Below, in pieces: positions 54,562 through 62,427 of a stretch of 64,000 nt of DNA. The DNA comes from Catenuloplanes indicus (GTDB lineage: Bacteria; Actinomycetota; Actinomycetes; Mycobacteriales; Micromonosporaceae). Position 1 is the stretch's first letter, and the number at the start of each line of letters is the position of its first letter. Where the stretch lies: NCBI RefSeq assembly GCF_030813715.1, contig NZ_JAUSUZ010000001.1:9034501-9098500 (forward strand). Reading direction: 5' to 3'. The notes below the pieces were generated by a model, which saw nothing but the letters and a program-made list of their open reading frames with translations, was not told the DNA's origin and did no database searches. Both the position numbers and the translations under genes were made by a program.

Positions 54562-56366
54562 CGCGCCTCACCGTCCAGCTTGGTGGTGTCGTCGGAGTCG
54601 AGCGGGAACCGGGGCAGCAGCGTGGTCTCGTCCGTGCCGGCCGGTGCGCCGAACGCACGGGGCAGCACCGTGGTCTCGTCCGTGCCGGTCGTCTCCACGG
54701 CCTCGTCGACGACCGCGGTGACCGGGACCGGCGGCAGCGGAGGCCACGCCGGGCGTACCCCCGGATCTCTGCGCGGCACCGCCGCCATGCCCTTGCGGGC
54801 CCGCTGCTTCGGCACCGGTGCCACGCCGGGACGGGTGCGCTTCTCCGGCACCAGGACCCGGCCCTTGGTCTGGCCGCGCAGGTGGCGCGGGGGAGCGGTC
54901 TGCTCGGCCGGCTTCGCCAGGCCCTCGTAGACGTTGCGGTACGCCTCCAGCGAGCGGCGCAGCGTGAAGTGCTCCAGCACCCGGGCGCGGGCCGCGGCGC
55001 CCAGCCGCAGCCGCCGCTCCCGGTCCTTGAGCAGCGTGATCGCAGCCTCGGCCACCGCCTCGAAGTCACGCGGCGCGACCACGATGCCGGTGTCCGCGAC
55101 CGCTTCCGCAACGCCGCCGACGTTCGTGCAGACCGTGGGCCGGCCGCACGCCATCGCCTCCACCACGGTGTACGGGAAGCCCTCGGAGATGCTGGTCAGC
55201 GCCACGATGTTGCCCGCGTGGTACGCCTCGACCGCGTTGCCGACCCGGCCCTCCAGCGTGGCGCAGTCGCTGAGCCCCAGCTCGTCGATCAGCTCCTGGC
55301 AGGAGGCGTGGTAGACGCGGTTCGCGACCGGCGTGCCGCCGAAGATGCGCAGCCGGGCGTCCGGTATCTCCTTGCGGACGATCGCGAACGCGCGGATCAG
55401 CGTGTGCAGGTCCTTGAGCGGGTCGACCCGGCCCATGAACGAGATGGTCGGCGCGTCCGGCTCACCGGTCGCGGCCGGGAACTCGTCCGGCTCGACGCCG
55501 TTGTACATCGTCCACATGCGCTCCGGGTCCGCGCCGTTGTGCAGCTGCCAGCGCCGGTTGTACGCGGAGTGCGGCGCCAGCACGTCGGAGATCAGGTAGG
55601 CCGCGCCGGCGAGCGACCGGAAGAAGCTGAGCACCAGCACCCGGACCGCGTGCGGTGCGCCGTCGTGCAGGTACGCGATGTACCGCTCGCGCAGGTAGAT
55701 GCCGTGCTCGGACATGACGATCGGCGTGCCGTACGCCCACTTCGACGCCATCCCGGTCAGCGTGGCCAGCCCGTTCATCGAGGCGTGCACGATGTCGGCC
55801 CGCACCGGCGGAGCGGACAGCGGGCGCATCATGTGCGAGATCAGCCAGGCAGCCTCCAGCGCGTCCGCGACCGTGGGCGCCGGCCCGGTCTCGTCGACGC
55901 GCAGCACGGACCATGCCTCCAGCATCATGTCCAGCGCCTCGTTGGAGACCAGTGCGGCGCTCAGGTCGCCGCCGTCGCTGGCGTACTCGAACAGGCCGCG
56001 CAGCGCCAGCAGGAACATGCTGCGGTTGACCGCGCCCTCCTCGGAGCGGGTCGACTCCAGCGGCGTCACCAGTGCGCGCAGGAACACCTCGTACGACTCG
56101 ACGAAGCCGGCGCCGGGCCGGCGGACCGGCACGAGCGCCCGGCCGAGGGGGCGGCGGCGCTCCGGCCGCGCGCCCCACAGCGGGATGTTGTGCACCCGGT
56201 CCAGGTTCTCCGGGTAGGCGAACGCCGGCTTCTCGGTGCCGTCGACGGTGAGCGCGACGACCTCCCACCGGTAGTCGGGCATGCCGCGGATGAGTTGCTC
56301 GCACCAGACGCTGACGCCACCCATCGCATAGGGGTAGGTGCCTTCCGACACCAGCGCGATCCTCAT
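54558..56366 (-). CDS. pelF: PelF-type GT4 glycosyltransferase with repeated C-terminal tail
   Basis: 602 residues. The N-terminus RIALVSEGTYPYAMGGVSVW is the PelF/DUF3492 opening, with WCEQLIRGMPDYRWEVVAL next. The central part (TGMASKWAYGTPIVMSEHGIYLRERY split across it) and the GT1 domain (ISFMGRVDPLKDLHTLIRAF, E-x7-E in SEGFPYTVVEAMACGRP) match the Pel polysaccharide polymerising glycosyltransferase, which uses UDP-GalNAc. Residues from about 505 are a disordered tail ending in two copies of GTDETT-LPR. Start 56366 is the family start; the frame open to 56672 is a shadow. Overlaps the next gene by 4 nt. Confidence 0.92.
   Translation of the reverse strand: MRIALVSEGTYPYAMGGVSVWCEQLIRGMPDYRWEVVALTVDGTEKPAFAYPENLDRVHNIPLWGARPERRRPLGRALVPVRRPGAGFVESYEVFLRALVTPLESTRSEEGAVNRSMFLLALRGLFEYASDGGDLSAALVSNEALDMMLEAWSVLRVDETGPAPTVADALEAAWLISHMMRPLSAPPVRADIVHASMNGLATLTGMASKWAYGTPIVMSEHGIYLRERYIAYLHDGAPHAVRVLVLSFFRSLAGAAYLISDVLAPHSAYNRRWQLHNGADPERMWTMYNGVEPDEFPAATGEPDAPTISFMGRVDPLKDLHTLIRAFAIVRKEIPDARLRIFGGTPVANRVYHASCQELIDELGLSDCATLEGRVGNAVEAYHAGNIVALTSISEGFPYTVVEAMACGRPTVCTNVGGVAEAVADTGIVVAPRDFEAVAEAAITLLKDRERRLRLGAAARARVLEHFTLRRSLEAYRNVYEGLAKPAEQTAPPRHLRGQTKGRVLVPEKRTRPGVAPVPKQRARKGMAAVPRRDPGVRPAWPPLPPVPVTAVVDEAVETTGTDETTVLPRAFGAPAGTDETTLLPRFPLDSDDTTKLDGEAR
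54611..54688 (-). repeat. Direct repeat coding the PelF tail motif
   Basis: Two near-identical copies of about 28-30 bp (54611-54638 and 54659-54688, one mismatch) with a 48 bp period encode the GTDETT[V/L]LPR repeats at the C-terminus of the PelF-like protein. Confidence 0.85.
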
Positions 56367-56419
56367 CCGCGGCCCCCGATTCCTCTCGCCTTGTTCCGTT
56401 TTTCTCGGTGGTGCCGGGG

Positions 56420-58552
56420 TTACAGCCGCGGCGCGGCGGCGACGACGACCGGCGTGCCGTTCGCCGCGACCGTGACCGGCGCGGTGACCGCGGTGCCGTA
56501 GGTGGTGGCGTTCGTGACCGTGGTGGCCACGCCGCCGACCTGGACGGTGCCGCCGTTCGGGACCGAGACCGTGATGGTCCCGGCGACCCGGTCGTAGACC
56601 GCGCTGGCGTTGGCGCTCAGCGCCGCGAAGTGCGCGTTCCGGGCGTCGGTGTAGGACGCGATCCCGGTCCACGACGAGTTGATCAGCGGCACGTTGAACG
56701 TGGCCTCGTACTTGTCCAGGATGGTGTCGACCCAGTCGGTGACCAGCGTGTTGCCGCTGCCGTAGTCACGCACGTTCGCGATGTGGAACGTGTGCGAGTA
56801 GATCGAGCCGGTGGCGACGTGCTGGAAGCCGATGACGCCAGCCTCGTAGTCGAGGATCTGCTGGTACGTCCGGTTGGTCGGCCAGTACGGGAACAGGCCG
56901 TTCGGGCCGTAGAAGGAGTTGTAGAAGTGCGTCTCCTCCGGCGGCGTGGTGGTGTGGTACGCGATGTTCGTCGGCCAGTCCGGCACCACCTTGATGCTGT
57001 TCTTCAGCGGGTGCACGATGCTGGTGTTGAAGTTCGCCGGCTTGTGGCTGTTGAACGACATGTTGCCGTGCACGTGCGTGACCCCGGCGAACGCGGCCGC
57101 GTCCAGGAACGCCTGGTTCGAGCCGGTCAGGCCGTAGTCGGTGGGCGGGCTGGTGTCGTCGTCCGGGTTCGGGTTGTAGACGCCCAGACCGGAGTACTCC
57201 GGCGTCTTGAGGATCGTCGCCGGCACGTTCAGCCCGATGTTCGCACCGCGGGTGGCGTTGTCCTGGATCTCGAACAGCGAGGTGTTGTAGTCGGTGTGGT
57301 TCAGCTCCGGGTGGTTCGTGGTGTGGTTGATCCACCGGAAGCTGTCCTTGAGGCACTTCGTGGTCGAGGTGAGCGTGGTCTCGTCACCGTTCGGGTAACA
57401 GGTGTCACCGGCGAACGTGTCGATGTCCGCGCCGTTGTAGGCCAGGTTGAACCTGAAGTCGCCGACCTTCGGGTGCGCGGTGCTCAGCGCGGTCTGCTGC
57501 GCGGCCAGGTTGACCGTGTCGTGGCCGCTGACCCGGAAACCGGGGTCGTACTCGACGGTGCCGTCCTCCTTGTAGTGGTCCGCGCTGTTGAACCAGTCGT
57601 CGATGTCGACGTTCAGGTGATGCTTGCGCTCGCCGAAGAACAGGCCCTTGGTCGCCCACTCGAACAGGCCGTAGACCAGCAGGTCGGACTGGATCAGGTT
57701 GACGTTCGAGGTGAACGTCAGCGCGATCTTCTCCCGGCCGCTGGTGGTCGCCTTGACCGCGAGCACGTTGCCGGTCGCGTCCTGCAGCAGCGCCTGGCCG
57801 TTGCAGCCGGCGACGAGCGAGGTCTTGTAGACCCACGACTCCTGGACCGGGATCTGCGCCGACGGGTTCAGGTAGTCGAACACGCCCGCGCCCGCGCTGG
57901 TCAGCGACGCCGGGAGCACCGTGCCGCCGGTGACGCCGCCCTCGGAGACGCCGTTCAGGCAGTACGTCTCCGGCCAGGTGCCGTAGCTGGTGTAGAGCGC
58001 GGCCTGCCGGACGCCGAAGTTCAGCTCGTAGTTCCAGAGCAGGTTCCACTCGGTGGCGTCGAGCGCCGACGAGAAGCTCGGCAGCAGCAGCATGCTGTTG
58101 GTCAGCAGGATCGCGTTGTAGTTGCCGACCGACCCGGTGGTCAGCGTGGCGGTGGTGATGGTCGTGGTCGCCGCGTCGAGCACGTCGTACTTGGCGCCGA
58201 CCCGGTCCAGCGTGGCCTTCCAGGTCGCGATGCCGAAGTCGTCGGTGCCGACGCCGATGATCAGCGCCTTCAGCGAGACCTGGTCGTTGACCAGCGCGGC
58301 GCGGGCGGCGGAGCCGGCCTTCGGCGCGACCTGCGGGATGCTGCCCGAGCGCTTCGGCAGCGGGCCCGGCACCTGGATCGCCGGTGTGTCGACCTGGCCG
58401 TAGCCGGGGACGGCCGGCGGCTGGGCGCCGGGCGCGGCCGGGAGCTGTGCGCTGCCCGGCGTCTGGCCGCCGAGCACGACCGCGAGCGCGGTCAGCCCGG
58501 CGAGTGCGATGCGCGCCGCGGCACGGCGGCGCGAGGGTCCGGTGAGGACCAT
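56420..58552 (-). CDS. Secreted Agd3/CE18-like polysaccharide deacetylase
   Basis: 710 residues. Signal peptide (RRRAAARIALAGLTALAVVLGG, cleavage near GSAQ) and a Pro/Ala linker. The first third is a Rossmann-like domain (LKALIIGVGTDDFGI). The catalytic part has HHLNVDIDDWF near residue 312 (Asp ligands) and SFRWINHTTNHPELNH near 408 (H-x3-H), the metal-binding pattern of NodB-like deacetylases. FQHVATGSIYSHTFHIANV follows. This domain order is that of Agd3 (CE18), which deacetylates alpha-1,4-GalNAc polymers in fungi. A C-terminal beta-sandwich ends the protein. A clear ggagg precedes the ATG at 58552. First gene of the operon. Confidence 0.85.
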   Translation of the reverse strand: MVLTGPSRRRAAARIALAGLTALAVVLGGQTPGSAQLPAAPGAQPPAVPGYGQVDTPAIQVPGPLPKRSGSIPQVAPKAGSAARAALVNDQVSLKALIIGVGTDDFGIATWKATLDRVGAKYDVLDAATTTITTATLTTGSVGNYNAILLTNSMLLLPSFSSALDATEWNLLWNYELNFGVRQAALYTSYGTWPETYCLNGVSEGGVTGGTVLPASLTSAGAGVFDYLNPSAQIPVQESWVYKTSLVAGCNGQALLQDATGNVLAVKATTSGREKIALTFTSNVNLIQSDLLVYGLFEWATKGLFFGERKHHLNVDIDDWFNSADHYKEDGTVEYDPGFRVSGHDTVNLAAQQTALSTAHPKVGDFRFNLAYNGADIDTFAGDTCYPNGDETTLTSTTKCLKDSFRWINHTTNHPELNHTDYNTSLFEIQDNATRGANIGLNVPATILKTPEYSGLGVYNPNPDDDTSPPTDYGLTGSNQAFLDAAAFAGVTHVHGNMSFNSHKPANFNTSIVHPLKNSIKVVPDWPTNIAYHTTTPPEETHFYNSFYGPNGLFPYWPTNRTYQQILDYEAGVIGFQHVATGSIYSHTFHIANVRDYGSGNTLVTDWVDTILDKYEATFNVPLINSSWTGIASYTDARNAHFAALSANASAVYDRVAGTITVSVPNGGTVQVGGVATTVTNATTYGTAVTAPVTVAANGTPVVVAAAPRL

Positions 58553-59302
58553 GTGGTGAACCTCCGATGAGGAGCCGATTGAGGAGTCCATCCAGGACTG
58601 TCCGGCCTGGCCGGGCCCGGGACGGCGGTGCCCGGCGAAAACAATGGAGAACGCTAGCAATGATCGCAAGGGGCCTTCGGGCCGCGAATTGCACATTGAC
58701 GCAGGCTCGCACGAGTGGTAGCGGAAAACGGCCGAAAAATCGTTTGCAGACATCGAGATCAATCCAGGTCTCTATGAAAGCGAGCCCTGTTCACGGCCCT
58801 GACGTGCGCTTTTCCGGGTGGCTGCGTAACGGTCGCCTAACACTTCGGACACGCGCGGCATGCAACTCCCGGTGCATGCGGCGGCCGGAGCGCCTCCGCC
58901 AAACGTCGCTAGATCGCTACGCAGAGCGTTCGCCGTGCCCGCACGGAGTGACGAAAACGACCGTCCGGGTCGCCAACCTAGTCCGTACGGTGGATGACCG
59001 AGTAGTCCGGACGGTCAGCCATGCTGCGGCACGCGTGAATCGGGCACAACCGGGCTTGATCATCCCATGTGGAGCTATCGGGTCTTGTCGTCCAAATGGC
59101 ACGCCGATGCTCGGTCGGAAATGGGCTGACCTCGGTAATCGTGGGAAACCGCGGGGGGCTGGTCCTCGACATTGAAACGGGCGTGTTGCCGGGAATTCAT
59201 CGCGCAGACGCCCAATGGTGCGCGATCGCGAATCCGGGCGCCATTTCCGGAGAAAAGTGCGGTCGGATATCCGGCACTACTGGTGGGGCGGCCGGGATGG
59301 GA
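58553..59302. other. Long regulatory/intergenic region upstream of the polysaccharide operon
   Basis: 750 bp without a supportable gene; open frames here have poor codon bias and no domain. It is less GC-rich than its surroundings. One vegetative-type promoter can be drawn on the plus strand (TTGACG 58696-58701, 17 bp, TAGCGG 58719-58724), pointing away from the operon. I found no convincing minus-strand promoter for the Agd3-like gene. The right end abuts the rearranged FHA gene. Confidence 0.5.
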
Positions 59303-60179
59303 CTATTGTGCTTCCCTCGCGGTCAGCGAGCTCGGCCAACGGCACCTACCTCAACGATCCGGCGAGCGCCGCGATCCCGCCCGAGATCCCGGTGCCGCTG
59401 CGCGCGGGCGACCGTGTCTACGTTGGAGCGTGGAGCTCAGGTCCACGATGGACCAGGTGCCGCGCTCGCGCAGCAGCAGCGCGTGGGTGTGCGAGACGCC
59501 GGGGTCCTCCGGCGGACCGGTCAGGTCGATGTCCGGGTGGATGCCGCGGGACCGGCTGCGGCGGCCGATCAGCAGCCGCTCGCCGGTCAGCGGAAAACGG
59601 CGCTCCGCGGCGAAGCGCGGGAATACCATGCCACCCGCGTCCGCCCCGCCCTGCGCGACGACACCGTCGAAGTAGGCCCGGTCCGCACCCACCACGATTT
59701 CCAGCCGCCCGGCCTCTGCCTCTGACCCGGCGCCCGCCTCGGTGCCTGCAGCGGCTGCTTCAGCGGTCCTGGAGCGCGCTCGCATGCCGGGGCCCGGTTG
59801 TGCGGCTGCGTTCGGCTGCGCGGCCGCGTTCGGCTGGGCGCCGGGGCCTGGCTGGGCGTCGCGGCCGCCGGCCGCGCCATGGCCGCCGGCCACGCCGGGT
59901 GCCGGCGAGCCCGGCGACACCGGCGGCGCCAGGACGAAGTCATACCCGTCCACCTCGCAGAACCGCCCACCCTGCGGCGTACCGCACCGCGGCACCCGGC
60001 CGGCACCCGCCGAGTCACCTCCGGGTCCGGACTGGCCGGGGGACCACCGGCACCACCGGATCCTCCCGAACTCCCACCGCCGGCGAATCCCGCGCCACGC
60101 CGTGCATCGGCGCACCGCACGTGTCGCAGTAGTCGTGCGTCCCGGAGTCGTGGCCTTTCGGGCAGGTCGCCGTCGTCAT
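59303..60179 (-). pseudogene. FHA-domain protein gene broken by an internal inversion and a frameshift
   Basis: ATG 60179 opens MTTATCPKGHDSGTHDYCDTCG, a zinc ribbon. A run of five G (60038-60042; C on the coding strand) carries one base too many; with four, the frame passes smoothly to RCGTPQGGRFCEVDGYDF (second Cys motif), an Ala/Pro/Gln linker and the FHA domain (LIGRRSRSRGIHPDIDLTGP, DPGVSHTHALLLRERGTWSIVDLSS). At 59438-59433 the frame runs into GAGCTC. The missing rest, NGTYLNDPASAAIPPEIPVP and VYVGAW, lies on the opposite strand up to a second GAGCTC at 59328-59333. Flipping the segment gives DLSSANGTYLND...VGAWSSLTAREAQ and a TAG at 59305-59303. The start overlaps the vWA stop by 4 nt. 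FHA domains bind phosphothreonine. Confidence 0.85.
59328..59438. repeat. Inverted segment bounded by GAGCTC sites
   Basis: The two GAGCTC hexamers at 59328-59333 and 59433-59438 flank 105 bp (centre to centre) whose coding sense is opposite to the surrounding gene. Homology at the ends is limited to the 6 bp palindrome itself; flanking bases differ. Confidence 0.85.
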
Positions 60180-60880
60180 GGCCGTCCTCGGCCCTCTCGC
60201 CGCACCCGGACCGTCTTCGTGGACCGGACGTTGATGATCTCGACGTTCTCGCCGGTTTCCCGCCGCTTCAGCCGTACCGTGCCGGTCCGCGCGTCCTCCA
60301 CGTCGACCACCCGGGCCAGCAGCCTCGCGGTGTCCGTGTGCCCGGTCTCCGCGGCCAGCTGCACCGCGCGGCCCAGCTTCGCGGTCGCGGTCTCCTCGTC
60401 GCCCGCGTCTCGGGCCCGCAGCCCCTCCTGGATCGCCACGGCCAGCTCGGCCTGTCCGGTGTAGTGCGCCACCAGCTCCAGCCAGCGGCCGATCGCGGTG
60501 CCGCCGTTGGCCCACAGCAGGTTCTCCGCCGCCCGGGCCTCGGCGCGGGTGCGCGCGCCCGCGACGACCGTGCCCGGCTCCCGCGGGTACACCATGGTCG
60601 CGGCGCCGTTCCCGGCGATCACCGCGAACGGCGTACCGTCCGGAAGCGTGTCGACCGCGGTGACGGTCGCCTTCTTCGCCTCGGTCATCTTCGTGGCCGG
60701 CGCGGCCATCGACCCGGACACGTCCACGATGATGATCTGCGCGATCCGCCCACCGACCGGTGCCGCCCCACCGGTCGCGGTCACGGTGAGGATCGCGTCC
60801 ACGGTCCGCCCGCCGGCCGGCAGGAACTCGTTCTGATCCACCTCCGCCTCGAACCGCACCCGCCCGCTCTCCTGCACCAT
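60176..60880 (-). CDS. von Willebrand factor A domain protein with an in-frame internal deletion
   Basis: 234 residues. The N-terminal half is a normal vWA protein start (RFEAEVDQNEFLPAGGRTVDAILTVTAT split over strands), with the MIDAS motif IIVDVSGSM and ANGGTAIGRWL. It then jumps directly to VAHYTGQAELAVAIQEGL and the C-terminal region (ARDAGDEETATAKLGRAVQLA, NVRSTKTVRVR). Relatives I know are about 420-430 residues and carry about 190 residues between these points, including the rest of the vWA fold. The frame is kept, so a shortened protein may be made, but a complete vWA domain is impossible. ATG 60880 is used; GTG 60883 is an alternative. Confidence 0.75.
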   Translation of the reverse strand: MVQESGRVRFEAEVDQNEFLPAGGRTVDAILTVTATGGAAPVGGRIAQIIIVDVSGSMAAPATKMTEAKKATVTAVDTLPDGTPFAVIAGNGAATMVYPREPGTVVAGARTRAEARAAENLLWANGGTAIGRWLELVAHYTGQAELAVAIQEGLRARDAGDEETATAKLGRAVQLAAETGHTDTARLLARVVDVEDARTGTVRLKRRETGENVEIINVRSTKTVRVRREGRGRP

Positions 60881-60888
60881 CACGCATC

Positions 60889-61867
60889 TCACCTCTCGCC
60901 GTGGCTTGCCGCTGACGGGATTTCCGTCTCCGGCACGGCCGCGCCCGGCGTGCCGCCGACCGGCAGGACCGCCACCGCGACGTTGTCGTCGCCGCCCGCA
61001 CGTACCGCCAGCGCGGTCAGCCCGCGGGCCAGCGTTGCCGGATCCGCGCCCGGGACCAGCGCCGCGGCCAGCGCCGACGGGGACGGCAGATAGCGGGACA
61101 GGCCGTCCGTGCACGCGACCACGTGCCCGGCCCGTACCGCCCGGGAGTGCCGGACCTGCGGCGCCGCCTCGCCCGCGTCCGCGCCGAGCCAGCGCACCAG
61201 TGCCCGCGAGCCCGGGTCCACGTCCGTCAGCCCGGCCGGGACCGCCCGCCCGGCCTCCCGGATCGCCGCGATCGAGTCGTCCACGGTCAGCTGCTGCACG
61301 TCGCCGTCCACGCCCACCCAGTAGGCGCGGCTGTCACCCACCCAGCCCACGGCCACCCCGTCCGCCGCCACCACCACGGACACGTAGGTACAGCCCGGCG
61401 GCGCGTCCCCGTCCTCGTCCCGCCCGGTGTCCGCGGCCGCGCGGGCCGCGGCCGACGCCGCGTGCCGGGTCGCCGTGGGCCCGTCGGCGCCGCGCACCAG
61501 CGCCTCCAGCAGTGCGGACACGCCCGCCTCGGCCGCGCCTACCGCGGCCACGTCCGCGCGCCGGGCGGTGGAGATCCCGTCACAGAACCACCGCCACCAC
61601 CGCGTCACCGGCACGTCCGACCGCGACCGCGTCCTCGTTGTGCCGCCGCCGCGCCCGATCGGTCACCGCCGCGACGCCGTCCAGCATCAGCTCGGCCCGC
61701 CCGCGTGCGACGCTGACCCGCCGCCCGCACACACCGCACCAGCCGCCGGCCGCCTCCGCGGCGGCGCCGCACGCGGCACGGATCCCCCGAGTCTCGCGCG
61801 CCGACCGCCACGCCCACCCGTCACCTTTCCCCAGGTCCGGCAAAGCCCACGGGGGTACGGCGCCCAC
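60889..61867 (-). pseudogene. Frameshifted PP2C-type serine/threonine phosphatase
   Basis: The first part, in the frame entering from upstream, has a degenerate zinc ribbon (CGAAAEAAGGWCGVCGRRV) and the PP2C start GVAAVTDRARRRHNEDAVAV. It hits a stop right after AGDAVVAVVL at about 61580. The +1 shifted frame then continues with CDGISTARRADVAAVGAAEA, VGWVGDSRAYWV, RAGHVVACTDGLSRYL and AGGDDNVAVAVL, the remaining PP2C metal-binding motifs. One extra base near 61585 separates VVAVV from CDGIS. The original start is uncertain; GTG 61867 is one candidate. PP2C would remove phosphates placed by a Ser/Thr kinase; no kinase is in the window. Confidence 0.8.
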
Positions 61868-61925
61868 GTCCTTGCCGCTCCTGACGGGTTGCCGGGCGGC
61901 CCCGTCCACGCCGGGCGCGCTCGTC

Positions 61926-62273
61926 TCACCGCCACGCCCGGCAGGGTTCTCCGGGCGGGTCTCCCGGGGCCGGCCGCCGCCTGCCGCCGGCACCCGCTCG
62001 CCGGCGGACCACGGTCGCGGGACGGGCCCCGGGAACGCATCGGCCCGGTGCGTGCTCTCCTCGCCGGGTCGCGGGCGCGGTCCTGGCCGCGGCAACGTGC
62101 CGGTCCGGCGCCGGCCCTCGTCGCCGGGTCGCGGGCGCGGGCGGGACTTCGGGAGCCGCGGCCAGGCCGGCCAGCAGCGCGAGCATGATCAGCGCGGTCA
62201 TCCACAGCGCGAGCCGGCCGGGCGTGTGCCGCAGTCCGGCCGTGAGCCGTTCCCGGGGTGGACTCTCCGTCAT
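61926..62273 (-). pseudogene. N-terminal fragment of a membrane protein
   Basis: MTESPPRERLTAGLRHTPGR followed by a membrane helix (LALWMTALIMLALLAGLAAA) matches the N-terminus of membrane proteins found next to kinase/PP2C/vWA/FHA operons in actinomycetes. After about 45 residues the frame becomes Arg/Pro/Ala-rich without resemblance to any domain and runs into the PP2C remnant. I read it as a gene truncated by deletion. An ATG two codons earlier (62279) is possible. Confidence 0.5.
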
Positions 62274-62427
62274 CACCATGGCCTCGGCCCCCTCGCTCGG
62301 TCGCATTCACGGCAGAAACCGTGTTCAACAGTGAGCGGAGCGTGATCGTGGCTGTGCGTCCGTACCTGATGGGGTGTGCAGCCCGGTTGGCGCGAGCGTG
62401 ACCGCACCAGGCATGATCGGTGACACC

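Noticed and set aside
58567-59175. 202-codon plus-strand open frame
   Set aside because: No ribosome-binding site, no domain, and poor codon bias in a region of lower GC.
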